From Marinilabiliaceae bacterium (GTDB taxonomy: Bacteria > Bacteroidota > Bacteroidia > Bacteroidales > Marinilabiliaceae): a stretch of DNA of 44,798 nt. A model generated the notes under the pieces. It was not told the DNA's origin, searched no databases, and saw only the letters and a program-made list of their open reading frames with translations. Positions 1 through 9,124 of this stretch are shown in pieces; the stretch's first letter is position 1, and the number at the start of each line of letters is the position of its first letter. The DNA lies in assembly GCA_016933045.1 (NCBI GenBank), contig JAFGBR010000071.1:1-44798 (forward strand), read 5' to 3'. The position numbers were made by a program, and so were the translations under genes.

Positions 1-211
1 AAAAAAATGAATACTTTTGCGCCTTCTTTATGAGTAAGTTAAGACAAAATTTTGAGAGCAAGTATTCGTACACACGGCCAACAATGTCCTGCTGTTTGTC
101 CTTTAGTGTATCAATAACGTTAATGGTATCGAGCAACGAACTCAATTTGGTACTGTCCAAGCCAACCGGAATTACCACAGTGTTGAATTCCCCAAATGAA
201 CTTACATTCCC
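1..211 (-). pseudogene. hsdM: Remnant of type I restriction-modification methyltransferase subunit (HsdM), truncated
   Basis: On the minus strand an open frame runs from a TAA at 212-214 to the window edge without any ATG. It reads like the end of the HsdM helical N-terminal domain: a segment reading LDSTKLSSLLDTINVID, then KDKQQDIVGRVYEYLLSKF. The latter matches the conserved SKDxxGRVYEYFLxxFA block that precedes the EFYTP methyltransferase motif in this family. After KF the frame loses similarity, while another frame offers a weak HKEGAK continuation, so a frameshift near 35-47 is likely. HsdM methylates adenine in the HsdMS complex; this copy lacks a start and most of the N-terminal domain and looks dead. 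The rest lies outside the window. The 61-residue plus-strand ORF here is its antisense shadow. Confidence 0.55.
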
Positions 212-461
212 TTAGCTTTTATTACTTTGGTTACTTTGTGGGTGTTAAAAAATTGTATGACTGATGATAAGGTGTTTCTTTATTATAAAGTTCATAAAGT
301 ATCTAAGCCAAATTTAAAGTACCTAAACCGGATGATTCGTTTTTTTAAGTAATCTAAATAACGTTTGATAGTATATGATTAGATGGAACGATACATGTGA
401 AATTTTATAATTCACAAATTTATAGCAATACTTGCGTAGTGGGATGAGTCGATATTTGTTG

Positions 462-1586
462 TTAAAGTTTAAAAAATTTAATCTCTTCAATAAGTGAATT
501 TGCTTTGTTTAATAGTTCACTTGAGCCACCTGCCATCTCTTCTGACATGCTGGCATTATCTTGTGTAGAGTTGTTTATTTCATTTATGGCAGCATTGACT
601 TGTTCAGAACCTGAATTAAGTTCTAAAGAAGCTGTGTTAATTTCATCCATCATTTCTACTGCTTTGCCCATTGCCGGTATTGCCTCGTTTAAAGCATTGC
701 TCAATTTTTCTGATAATAACCTGCTTTTTTCGGTAAGTTCTTTAATGTCATCGGCCGATTGTTTAGTTGTTTCTGCCAATGATTTAACCTCTCCGGCTAC
801 TACATTAAATCCTTTTCCAACCTCACCAGCCTGTTTGGCTTCGATGGATGCGTTTAATGCAAGCAGGTTCGTTTGTGTGGCTATTTCATTAATAATATCA
901 ATTTTAGCGAAAATTTTTTGCATAGCATTTAGCAGCTCAGCTGCTGTTTCGTAACTCTCCTTTAAGCTGGCATTAGAGTTTTGAGCGTATTCTTTGGTTT
1001 TTGATGCGTTAAATTGAGATGCTTCTATATTGGCATTCATTTCTTGCATTGATGATGATATCTCCTGGATAGATGAAGCTTGTTGGGAATTGCTGGCAGC
1101 CAGTTTGTCTGCCATTTGTTTTTGTTCAGTTCCCATACTATTAACCTCAGTAGCTGAATCTTTTATTGTTTTAATTACTTGTTGAAGTTTTATAGATAAA
1201 GTGTCAATTGCTTTGTCAAGTACTTTTAATTCACCTTTATAATATGTTTTTGATTCGATATTACTTTTTTCTACTGAAATGTTACCAAGTGATAGTTGTT
1301 CGATTTTTTCTATCAGTATTTGTAATGGTTTACGAACAGATTTATATATTAAGAAAATGAGTAAGGTAGTTATTGCAATGCCTATGAATAATGATAAAGC
1401 CAAAGGATAAGAGTCGCGGTTGTTGCTATATACAGATGTGTTAATAATGACTAATAGAATGTTTATTATCCAAAACGACCCAATGCGAAGAAAGATACTT
1501 CCTTTAAAAAACCAACGTAATAAAAATATACCAATTATGATTCCAATTATAAGTGTAATTGCTAATCGAAATATTGTTGAATCCAT
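462..1586 (-). CDS. Methyl-accepting chemotaxis-type signalling protein, no periplasmic sensor
   Basis: A 374-residue chemoreceptor-like protein. Three hydrophobic segments lie at about residues 6-24, 31-50 and 62-81 with almost no loop between them. A HAMP-like linker follows (about 83-140), then a long coiled-coil signalling domain. The hairpin tip is recognisable at about 229-272: [21 protein letters not shown], then [20 protein letters not shown]. This tip normally contacts CheA and CheW. The usual Asp in the VVADEVR-type motif is Gly here. There is no extracytoplasmic ligand domain, so the signal is probably sensed in the membrane or cytoplasm. No other chemotaxis gene is in view, so a role in taxis versus another CheA-type pathway cannot be told. 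It stands alone, 95 bases downstream of the OmpA gene's stop. Confidence 0.88.
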   Translation of the reverse strand: MDSTIFRLAITLIIGIIIGIFLLRWFFKGSIFLRIGSFWIINILLVIINTSVYSNNRDSYPLALSLFIGIAITTLLIFLIYKSVRKPLQILIEKIEQLSLGNISVEKSNIESKTYYKGELKVLDKAIDTLSIKLQQVIKTIKDSATEVNSMGTEQKQMADKLAASNSQQASSIQEISSSMQEMNANIEASQFNASKTKEYAQNSNASLKESYETAAELLNAMQKIFAKIDIINEIATQTNLLALNASIEAKQAGEVGKGFNVVAGEVKSLAETTKQSADDIKELTEKSRLLSEKLSNALNEAIPAMGKAVEMMDEINTASLELNSGSEQVNAAINEINNSTQDNASMSEEMAGGSSELLNKANSLIEEIKFFKL

Positions 1587-1681
1587 TATTTATTGTTTAT
1601 GTTAACAATAAATATATGTATTTAATATTAAAATTAAAATCGGAATGGATGATTTTTATTGTTTAATAGTGTTAAATTGTA

Positions 1682-2884
1682 TTATTCTTCGGGCATAACC
1701 AAAACTACACGGTTGTTTTCATTATCATTAAACGGATTAAGTTTAGATCCTTTGCCATCATATATTAGCTTTTCTTTAGGAACTTTAAACTCATTAATTA
1801 AAGCGTTATAAACATTTTGTGCTCGTTGCTCGCTCAAATATTTATTTCTACGTGAGCTTCCGGTTGCTGAATCAGCGAATCCTATTACCCGGTATTTTTG
1901 TTTAGCTTGTTTAATTTTTTCTGCTATATATTTTAGATTTATCAAATCTTTACTTTTTAAATTTGTTTCGCCAATATCAAAAAATATAGCTAAATCAACA
2001 GTATCTGCTTCTGTTCGTTGAGGTTGTTCTTTTTGTTTTTTTAATAATTCATTAACCCGGGCTTGCAATTGTTCAATAGCGCGTTCTTTTTCGTTTAGTT
2101 CTTTAAGTAATTTTTGTCGTTCGTCCCAGTTGGCACCTCCTCCACCTCCCGATTCTGTAATAACAGCTTCTGTTTGAACAAAGGCATCGCCCTCTTTTTC
2201 TTCAGTAATTAACCTGGTTGGCCCTTTTTGATTAAATTTATAGGTGAAGCCAATAGTTGCTGATGCGATACCTTCACCTCCTCTTCCTTCTGATATGCCA
2301 TCAAATTCTTCATTTACCAATATGCCTCTTAATTCAATATTCAAATCCAAAGCTGGCAATAATCGAACTTTGTTAATTAATCCTGCCGATATGGTGGGCG
2401 ATCCATTTGTATTTCCGTTGCCGGTTGCCATTGCATAACCAACACCTAAAAATGGAATCATTTGAAATTTACGTTCGGGGTTGTTCCCAAATAGTAAATT
2501 TGATGAGTTGAGCAATATATCGCCATGAAGATGTATTAGGTTAAAATGTTCGCGGTAATAACGACCATCAAAAGAAGTGTTGTCGGTAAAATCACCCTCT
2601 TTTGCTAATATTCCTTTGCAGGTTAATCCGTTGTATTGAGCTCGTAAACCAATTTTATGACCCAACATTTTTCCAAACGAAAGATCGAGAGCCGGGGCTA
2701 AACGATCGGAAAAATCGCTAAACTTATCGTGCTCACCATAATATATGTTAATGCCTTGTCCAACCGACAAAAACCAATAGTTGATGGGTGATGTAAATAT
2801 TTCTTTTTTTTCTTGCGCTGTCAAGAAAAAAAATGTGCCAAGAAATATTATAAGAATTAATACTTTAATGGAATGCTTTTTCAT
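1682..2884 (-). CDS. OmpA-family outer membrane protein with C-terminal peptidoglycan-binding domain
   Basis: A 400-residue protein. A signal peptide (about residues 1-24, ending TAQ) is followed by a beta-barrel-like region to about residue 220, rich in alternating hydrophobic strands. A Gly-rich linker and a coiled coil (about 250-290) come next. The C-terminal OmpA domain (about 297-400) carries the typical FFDIGETNLKSK start and the LSEQRAQNVYNAL block; the Asp and Arg that bind diaminopimelate lie in GFADSATGSSRRNKYLSEQR. Family members anchor the outer membrane to peptidoglycan. It is the last gene of a three-gene minus-strand group with the DUF6588 and SPOR genes, all likely envelope proteins. 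The start is supported by the MKKHSIKVLI-type signal peptide. Confidence 0.87.
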   Translation of the reverse strand: MKKHSIKVLILIIFLGTFFFLTAQEKKEIFTSPINYWFLSVGQGINIYYGEHDKFSDFSDRLAPALDLSFGKMLGHKIGLRAQYNGLTCKGILAKEGDFTDNTSFDGRYYREHFNLIHLHGDILLNSSNLLFGNNPERKFQMIPFLGVGYAMATGNGNTNGSPTISAGLINKVRLLPALDLNIELRGILVNEEFDGISEGRGGEGIASATIGFTYKFNQKGPTRLITEEKEGDAFVQTEAVITESGGGGGANWDERQKLLKELNEKERAIEQLQARVNELLKKQKEQPQRTEADTVDLAIFFDIGETNLKSKDLINLKYIAEKIKQAKQKYRVIGFADSATGSSRRNKYLSEQRAQNVYNALINEFKVPKEKLIYDGKGSKLNPFNDNENNRVVLVMPEE

Positions 2885-3028
2885 TCTTTAACAATAATGA
2901 AAGGGTTAAATCATTAGGAAATGCAAAAATATGTTTTTTTAATTGATTTGATGTCTATATATGATAAAAGCACTCTTTTTTTATGTCATATTTATAAAAT
3001 TTGAAACAAACTGTTCTTTGTTGTCATT

Positions 3029-4021
3029 CTATCTGAAATTAATGCCAATTCCACCTGTTATTATTGAGTAGTCTCCAACTGAGTAATCGGCATGAATTCC
3101 AATAATACCCAAACGAATTCTCATTCCAGCATTAAAATCAATGTTTGATCTGTTGTATTTCATTATTAGAAATGTTCCGTCGGTAGGCGTGTCGTTTGTT
3201 CCGGTTGCTCCATTATACGATCCGGAAATTTCAAATTCGCTGTTGGCAGTTCCATATCCAACACCCGAATAAAATGCAATAACAGGTAAGTTTGCTCCAA
3301 TTAGTAATCGACTGGTAATTGCACTTGTGTTAATAGATAAATCGCTGTTGCTAATGGCACTATTTTGAGGTACAAAAAGGTTACCATTAAAATTGGTGTA
3401 TGCTCCCAATACAGAAAGTTGAAGTATAGGTATTCGTTTGAAAACAGGTATATATTCTTTAATGCTGTGTTTTAATCCAATCCCCCATAATTGCAAATTA
3501 CCTAAATCGCCGTATGATACTTTTGGCATGTATCGACCCATTATTTCGGTGTGAAATGGTAGCCCAATGCCAGCCTGAATCATAGAAGTAAACATGTGGC
3601 TGTTTTTGGTCGATCCGTTGGGAACGTTAACCTTAAGCGAAGTATTACTTTTGTTTTGTAATTGTGGTAAGTTATTAACCTCGCCCGACATGGTAGGTGC
3701 AATGTTATTTGATGGATCTGTGAGCTCCCAGTTGGTTAAGCCAAGGGAGTTAATGTCGTAGGTTTTTCCCGATGATGGGACTTGAGTTAAACTAGAAGTA
3801 ACAGTTATGTCAAAACCGCCAATTTTATGTACAGCGGCCGAAGTATACCAACCGGCATTAAGGTTTACTCCAAGCATTTCGCCATAAGGCCTAAGGTATG
3901 CTTCTGCTATTTTAGATGCATCATTTAATCCTAGATTAAAAAATTCCCCAACTGCTTCTTGAGCTTTTATATTTATTATTAACACTAACGACAGGCTGCT
4001 GATAATAAGGTGTTTTTTCAT
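3029..4021 (-). CDS. DUF6588-like outer membrane beta-barrel protein
   Basis: A 330-residue protein with a signal peptide (about residues 1-20, ending IKAQ). The N-terminal GLNDASKIAEAYLRPYGEML and the following GWYTSAAVHKIGGFD block are the hallmarks of a Bacteroidota family that I recognise as DUF6588. The remainder is Gly- and Asn-rich with alternating strands, ending SIITGGIGINFR, which fits an outer membrane beta-barrel with a terminal aromatic. Function is not known for the family. Its stop lies 144 bases before the OmpA gene and its start is 15 bases after the SPOR gene, so co-transcription with both is likely. Family assignment is from pattern recall, not a search. Confidence 0.75.
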   Translation of the reverse strand: MKKHLIISSLSLVLIINIKAQEAVGEFFNLGLNDASKIAEAYLRPYGEMLGVNLNAGWYTSAAVHKIGGFDITVTSSLTQVPSSGKTYDINSLGLTNWELTDPSNNIAPTMSGEVNNLPQLQNKSNTSLKVNVPNGSTKNSHMFTSMIQAGIGLPFHTEIMGRYMPKVSYGDLGNLQLWGIGLKHSIKEYIPVFKRIPILQLSVLGAYTNFNGNLFVPQNSAISNSDLSINTSAITSRLLIGANLPVIAFYSGVGYGTANSEFEISGSYNGATGTNDTPTDGTFLIMKYNRSNIDFNAGMRIRLGIIGIHADYSVGDYSIITGGIGINFR

Positions 4022-4036
4022 CCGTTAATATTTTTT

Positions 4037-5095
4037 TTATTTCGATAATATTGATACAGCTTCGTTAACTGATATCCGTTGTGAGTCTTTATATGCTACA
4101 ACAAAACCTTTTAAATTGTTCATAGCGATGAATTTTTTTGCATCATCAATGGTGCTGAATTTTCCAACGTTGTAACGATAATATTGACCCGATTTGAATT
4201 CCATAACTTTCATGTTGCCTTTATATACATTTCTTATTTGTTCTTGTGTTGCAGGGCTATTTGTTGCTAAAATTTGAACGCTTAAAAATATATTACCTAA
4301 CTCTTTTTCTTTAATTATTACTGCTGGTTTTGTTGTTTCTTTAGTTAAAGCAACCGGTGTTGGAGTGGTAATAACTGATGCTACAGGACTAACCTGCGTG
4401 GTAGTAATGGGTGTATTGCTTTGATTAATAATTGGTTTATTTGTTGTTTTTACAACACTTGTGTCGGTAATGTTTGAAACAGTAGTTATTGTGGATTGGC
4501 TAGGTTTTGGTTCTGTGTTTGATTCCGTTATCAGAGTATTTATAGTTTTTACTTTTAGCGATATCGACTCTAAGAATTTTTGTCGTCCCTGAACAATATG
4601 CTCAACTTTTGTTAATGTTTTTGCTGTGTTTTCTGATTTAGAGAAGAGTTTTCGGGCTTGTTTGTATTTTGTATTTGCATCGTTGTTTAGTGAGGTTACT
4701 GAATTATTATTAGGTGTTTCTTTTAGTAGTGTGTTTATTTGTTTGTCGTAGGCTTTAAAACGCACTTTAAAGGCATCTTCAAAAATAGGTTTCGACTGGA
4801 TAATTGCTTCGTTACGTTTGGTTTCGAGACGCTTAATCTTACCTTCTTTAATTTTACCTTTGCTGTTTCGAAGTGCTTCAATCTCTTTCTCGTATGATTC
4901 AATTTTTTTATCGTATTCAATGCCTTTCATATATAACTTATCGGATTTAGATATGTTTTTTTTTGTTTGTGGAGTAAGAATAGTTTGTATTTCACTTTCT
5001 TCTTTAATACTTATTTGGGCATTTAATGCAATTGAAATAAAAAATATTAATGCTATATGTAAATATTTTATTGTTCTAAATATTATTTTTTTCAT
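4037..5095 (-). CDS. SPOR-domain-like envelope protein
   Basis: A 352-residue protein starting with a signal peptide (about residues 1-26, ending LNAQ). A highly charged helical region with KxE repeats (about 35-190) follows, probably coiled coil. A Thr, Pro and Val-rich low-complexity linker (about 190-260) comes next. The C-terminal domain (about 265-345) starts IFLSVQILATNSPAT and ends GFVVAYKDSQRISVNEAV, with a YYRYNVGKFSTIDDAKKF core. That is the pattern of a SPOR domain, which binds denuded peptidoglycan at division sites. It is the first gene of the minus-strand trio with DUF6588 and OmpA. The 263 bases upstream separate it from the divergent peptidase gene and probably hold both promoters. 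The exact partner is unknown. Confidence 0.78.
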   Translation of the reverse strand: MKKIIFRTIKYLHIALIFFISIALNAQISIKEESEIQTILTPQTKKNISKSDKLYMKGIEYDKKIESYEKEIEALRNSKGKIKEGKIKRLETKRNEAIIQSKPIFEDAFKVRFKAYDKQINTLLKETPNNNSVTSLNNDANTKYKQARKLFSKSENTAKTLTKVEHIVQGRQKFLESISLKVKTINTLITESNTEPKPSQSTITTVSNITDTSVVKTTNKPIINQSNTPITTTQVSPVASVITTPTPVALTKETTKPAVIIKEKELGNIFLSVQILATNSPATQEQIRNVYKGNMKVMEFKSGQYYRYNVGKFSTIDDAKKFIAMNNLKGFVVAYKDSQRISVNEAVSILSK

Positions 5096-5359
5096 CAGTA
5101 AATAATTTTAAAGTATGATTTAATAGAATTCGAATGATGATTTTTTATCAGTATTTTTTGCTCTACAAATCATGCTTAATTTGTTTATTTTTTCTTTTAA
5201 AACTACGTTAAAAGTTAATAATTGTTATTGTATTGGGCAATAATTTTTAATAAATAGTTGACAACTTGCTTTTTGTGACTTAATGTCGATTTTTTAAAAT
5301 TATTTTTTAAACTGAAATATGAGTAAAATTGCATTTGTTCGAATATAAATTAATTTATT

Positions 5360-7399
5360 ATGATAAATAATCCTTTAATATCATCTTTTAATACATTACA
5401 TGGAGTTCCTCCATTTGAATTGTTTGATGTTAGTTTTTATCTTCCGGCATTTGATTTTGCAATAGCACAAGGTCGTAAGGAAATTGATGAAATAATTAAA
5501 TCATCAGAGATGCCCGATTTCAAAAACACAATAGAGGCTATTGAAAATGCCGGGTCGTTATTAACAAAGGTTAGTAATGTTTTTTTTAATCTTAATCATG
5601 CACATACTAACCCCGAAATTCAGGCAGTTGCACGAGATGTGTCGCCACGATTAACTGAGTTTAACAACGATATTTGGCTTAATGATGTTTTATTCGAAAA
5701 GGTTAAACAGGTATTTGATTTAAAAGATGTTTTTAATTTAAATGCCGAGCAAAATCAGTTGTTGGAAAATACTTATAAAGCTTTTGTGCGAAAAGGAGCT
5801 TTGTTAAATTCTAAAGATAAAGAGAAATACCGCGATATTAGTAAACAGCTATCTGATTTGTCACTTCAGTTTGGTGAAAATGTTTTGGCAGAGACTAATG
5901 ATTTTCATTTGCATATTAATAATATTGATGATCTTGACGGGTTGCCTGATTCATTGATAGAATATGCAGCAGAACAAGCAAAAGAAATGGAAAAAGATGG
6001 ATGGGTATTTACAATGCACATGCCTAGTTTCCTTCCTTTTATGAAATACTCAAACCAAAGAGAATTGAGGCGCAAAATGTTTATCGCATATTCATCTAGG
6101 GCTAATCATAATAATAATAGGAATAATCAGACTGTAATTAAACAGATTGTTACATTGCGTTTAGAAAAAGCGCAATTGCTTGGTTATAAGTGTTATGCCG
6201 ATTTTGTATTAGAGGAAAGAATGGCAAAAGAAACTAGTAGGGTTATTGATTTTTTAAATGAATTGCTTGACGCATCAATAGATTATGCTAAAAATGATGT
6301 TCATCAGGTGAAAGAATATGCCAAAAAGATTGGATTTACAAATGAGTTTGAAAAATGGGATTTTGCTTTTTATTCCGAAAAATTAAAAAATGAAAAATAT
6401 TCGATTGATGATGAGGTGTTAAAGCCATATTTTAAACTCGAAAATGTTGAAATGGGAGTTTTCGATTTGGCAAATCAGCTTTGGGGGCTTACTTTTGTTG
6501 AGTCTTTAAAAATTCCTGTTTATCACAGCGATGTAAAAGCATTTGAAGTGTTTGATGAGAATGGCGAATTTATTTCGGTATTGTATGTTGATTATTTTCC
6601 ACGATCATCAAAACAGGGAGGTGCATGGATGACATCGTATCGCGATCAGAAGAAAATTGATAATAAAACCATTAGACCTGTTGTTTCGTTGGTGATGAAT
6701 TTTTCTCGTCCAACAGCAACTAAGCCTTCGTTACTAACTCACAACGAGGTAAGTACATTTTTGCATGAGTTTGGGCATGCTTTGCATGGTATGTTGAGTA
6801 ATGTTACTTACGAATCGTTATCGGGAACAAATGTTTATCGTGATTTTGTGGAATTGCCTTCGCAGTTAATGGAAAACTGGTCGATTGAAAAAGAGTGGTT
6901 AAAAAAGGTTGCATTGCATTACAAAACAAGTGAGCCCATACCTGATGTTTTGATTCAAAAAATTATTGATAGTTCAAATTTTCAAAGTGGTTATGCTATG
7001 GTTAGGCAGTTGAGTTTTGGATTGGTTGATATGTCATGGCATTCGATAACAGAGAGTTTTGGTGGTAATGTGGTTGATTTTGAAAGGCATGCTATGCAGC
7101 CTACTCTTCTGTTACCCGATATTGAAGGAACTTGTACGTGCACAAGTTTTAGTCATATTTTTGATGGTGGTTATGCAGCTGGTTATTATGGTTATAAATG
7201 GGCTGAAGTGCTTGATGCCGATGCTTTTGAGATGTTTAAGGAGAATGGAATTTTCGATTCGTTAATAGCAAAAAAGTTTAGAAATAATATACTTGAAAAA
7301 GGAGGTGTTGCTCATCCTATGGATTTGTATGTTGCATTTAGGGGTTCTGAGCCTTCAATAGAGCCTTTATTAAAACGAAGTGGATTGGGTAAGAAATAA
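5360..7399 (+). CDS. Peptidase M3 family metallopeptidase (oligopeptidase A / peptidyl-dipeptidase Dcp type)
   Basis: A 679-residue zinc metallopeptidase of the thimet oligopeptidase clan, which cuts short peptides in the cytoplasm or periplasm. The zinc motif is HEFGH at residues 469-473 (context STFLHEFGHALHGML). The third zinc ligand is the Glu in FVELPSQLMENW at about residue 498. The substrate-binding GYKWAEVLDADAFEMF block and the HIFDGGYAAGYYGY block near residues 590-620 are both present. Length is normal for the family. No signal peptide is visible, so cytoplasmic action is likely and a Dcp versus PrlC assignment is not settled. It is transcribed alone and ends at a strong hairpin terminator shared in position with the end of the convergent yfcH gene. 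Confidence 0.93.
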   Translation: MINNPLISSFNTLHGVPPFELFDVSFYLPAFDFAIAQGRKEIDEIIKSSEMPDFKNTIEAIENAGSLLTKVSNVFFNLNHAHTNPEIQAVARDVSPRLTEFNNDIWLNDVLFEKVKQVFDLKDVFNLNAEQNQLLENTYKAFVRKGALLNSKDKEKYRDISKQLSDLSLQFGENVLAETNDFHLHINNIDDLDGLPDSLIEYAAEQAKEMEKDGWVFTMHMPSFLPFMKYSNQRELRRKMFIAYSSRANHNNNRNNQTVIKQIVTLRLEKAQLLGYKCYADFVLEERMAKETSRVIDFLNELLDASIDYAKNDVHQVKEYAKKIGFTNEFEKWDFAFYSEKLKNEKYSIDDEVLKPYFKLENVEMGVFDLANQLWGLTFVESLKIPVYHSDVKAFEVFDENGEFISVLYVDYFPRSSKQGGAWMTSYRDQKKIDNKTIRPVVSLVMNFSRPTATKPSLLTHNEVSTFLHEFGHALHGMLSNVTYESLSGTNVYRDFVELPSQLMENWSIEKEWLKKVALHYKTSEPIPDVLIQKIIDSSNFQSGYAMVRQLSFGLVDMSWHSITESFGGNVVDFERHAMQPTLLLPDIEGTCTCTSFSHIFDGGYAAGYYGYKWAEVLDADAFEMFKENGIFDSLIAKKFRNNILEKGGVAHPMDLYVAFRGSEPSIEPLLKRSGLGKK

Positions 7400-7425
7400 A
7401 AAAATGAAATCTAAAACTTTGATAT

Positions 7426-7452
7426 AGCCCTGAAATTAAATCAGGGCTTTTA
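7426..7452 (+). terminator. Intrinsic terminator of the peptidase M3 gene
   Basis: A perfect 8-base stem AGCCCTGA (7426-7433) and TCAGGGCT (7441-7448) flanks a 7-base AT loop and runs into TTTAT. The U-rich side is on the plus strand, so it fits the end of the peptidase transcript. Its right arm overlaps the last codons and stop of the convergent yfcH gene. Confidence 0.7.
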
Positions 7453-8317
7453 TGGTTTTTTCAACAGTTGGGTATTGAAAATAAAATCCTTCGCGAATTA
7501 AACGATGTGGTTTTACATGTTGTCCTTCGGTTAAAATAGTTGAACTTTCGCCATATAAAAGTTTAAGAGCAAAATTTGGAATTTTAAACCAATAAGGACG
7601 TTTAATTATTTTACTTAATGTATTGCAGAATACATTATACGATGCCAGATTTGGGGTTACTAAATTATATATTCCATTTGCTTGTTTGTTTACAAAAATA
7701 AACCAAAAAGCGCTTAGTACATCATCTATATGAACGTAAGGAAACCATTGAAATCCATCACCAATTTTGGTTCCAGCAAAGAACCTGAATGGCTTAATTA
7801 TTTTTGGGAATGCTCCTCCATTTTTACCTAATACAACACCTAACCTGAAAATTACGAGTTTTAGTTCTTTTTCGGTTGTTAATTTTAAGGCTTCATTTTC
7901 CCAGTCTTTGCATAAATTTCCTAAAAAAGAGTTGCTAAGTTTGTCTGAGAATTCATCGTGTATATCTATATTATTGTAGATGCCAACTGCAGACGTACTT
8001 ATAAATGTTTTAGGTTTGTTTTTGCAAATTTTGATGGCATTAACAAGTATTCTGGTAGATAAAATACGACTGTTATATAGCTCGTTTTTATATGAATATG
8101 TCCATTTTTTTTGAATAGGAGCACCAGCCAGATTAATAATCATTTCACAGTTTTCTATCATTGAAGAAACATGAAGCTCGCCTTTTTGAATATCGGTACG
8201 TGATATTGAAATAATGTTAAATCCATTTTTTTCGAAAAATAATTTTGTTGCTTTACCAATAAACCCAGTAGTTCCGGTAATGCATATTTTTTTTTCGATT
8301 TTTTGGAGATTGTTCAT
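7436..8317 (-). CDS. yfcH: TIGR01777-family SDR epimerase (YfcH-like)
   Basis: A 293-residue extended short-chain dehydrogenase-like protein. The N-terminal nucleotide-binding loop is ITGTTGFIGKATKLFF (about residues 13-28). The NLAGAPIQKKWT block and the ISTSAVGIYN block with the active-site-like Tyr are typical of the TIGR01777/YfcH family. The C-terminal DUF1731-like tail ends the protein (about 240-293, PYWFKIPNFALKLLYGESS). The substrate is unknown for the family, although NADP binding is expected. It lies upstream of nothing on its strand except the convergent peptidase terminator and downstream of cdaA with a 65-base gap. Length is normal. The start is the ATG at 8317; no stronger upstream start was seen. 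Confidence 0.88.
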   Translation of the reverse strand: MNNLQKIEKKICITGTTGFIGKATKLFFEKNGFNIISISRTDIQKGELHVSSMIENCEMIINLAGAPIQKKWTYSYKNELYNSRILSTRILVNAIKICKNKPKTFISTSAVGIYNNIDIHDEFSDKLSNSFLGNLCKDWENEALKLTTEKELKLVIFRLGVVLGKNGGAFPKIIKPFRFFAGTKIGDGFQWFPYVHIDDVLSAFWFIFVNKQANGIYNLVTPNLASYNVFCNTLSKIIKRPYWFKIPNFALKLLYGESSTILTEGQHVKPHRLIREGFYFQYPTVEKTIKALI

Positions 8318-8382
8318 TGATAAAATCTGTTGAATAATGGGTTTTTAATGTTAATAAAAATAGAGTATCTGTATTAAATGAG

Positions 8383-9123
8383 CTATAAATTTTTTAAAAG
8401 TTTCTGTAAATCATTTGTATTAATATTAGTATTATATGTTCCGTTTTGAAAAAATGATATCTCACCCCGTTCTTCCGAAACAACAACTGCAACTGCATCT
8501 GTAGATTCTGTGATGCCCATGGCAGCTCTGTGGCGCAATCCCATGTATTTTGGCATATTAGGATTTTCTGAAACAGGAAGGATGCATGAGGCCGCTATTA
8601 ATTTACCGGCTAATACAATTAACGCACCATCGTGGAGTGGATTATTCTTAAAAAAAATACTTTCTATTAAGCGGCTTGAAATATCAGCATTAATTATTTC
8701 GCCGGTTTCAATGTATTCTTTCAATCCAGCTTCACCTGTAATTATAATTAATGCACCGGTTTGTGACTTAGAAAAATTTTCGCAGGCTTTTATTATAGGT
8801 TCAATATTTTCGTTCGAAAAATTGTAGTTGTTTGATAAAAGCCATTTGTATTTCGATCCGAAATGAAGAAGTGATCGTCTTATTTCCTGTTGAAAAACAA
8901 TTATTAATGCTAGTACACCTACATTTACAAGCGTATCGAGTATGCTGCCTGTAAGTTCCATTTTTAACGACTTAATGGTAATCCAAAAAGCAATAAATGC
9001 TATTAATCCCAAAAGTATATTTATGGCCATAGTTCCGCGTACTTTGGTGTATATTTTATACATCAAAAACGCAACTAAAATGATGTCAATAACATCTATA
9101 AGTCTAAATTGAAGAAAAGACAT
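8383..9123 (-). CDS. cdaA: Diadenylate cyclase CdaA (c-di-AMP synthase)
   Basis: A membrane-bound enzyme that condenses two ATP into cyclic di-AMP. Three transmembrane helices lie at about residues 13-24, 32-49 and 61-77. The DAC domain follows with the DGA motif at 165-167 (in NPLHDGALIV) and the RHR motif at 197-199 (in GLRHRAAMG). I chose the ATG at 9123, giving 246 residues, because homologues begin M-FLQFR. The longer frame from 9147 would add eight residues inside folP. The chosen start lies one base after the folP stop, so the two are almost certainly co-transcribed and coupled. The folP-cdaA pair is a known Bacteroidota arrangement. No CdaR-like regulator gene is beside it. Confidence 0.94.
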   Translation of the reverse strand: MSFLQFRLIDVIDIILVAFLMYKIYTKVRGTMAINILLGLIAFIAFWITIKSLKMELTGSILDTLVNVGVLALIIVFQQEIRRSLLHFGSKYKWLLSNNYNFSNENIEPIIKACENFSKSQTGALIIITGEAGLKEYIETGEIINADISSRLIESIFFKNNPLHDGALIVLAGKLIAASCILPVSENPNMPKYMGLRHRAAMGITESTDAVAVVVSEERGEISFFQNGTYNTNINTNDLQKLLKNL

Positions 9124-9124
9124 A

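Noticed and set aside
212-461. Three imperfect AAGTAxCTAA-type repeats in the gap after the chemoreceptor gene
   Set aside because: Only weakly similar and AT-rich, with no coding or structural support; nothing else was seen in this gap.
505-954. 149-residue plus-strand ORF
   Set aside because: It lies wholly antisense to the chemoreceptor gene, which has clear domain motifs; the plus-strand product resembles no family.
8510-8827. 105-residue plus-strand ORF
   Set aside because: Antisense to cdaA across its DAC domain; no independent support.
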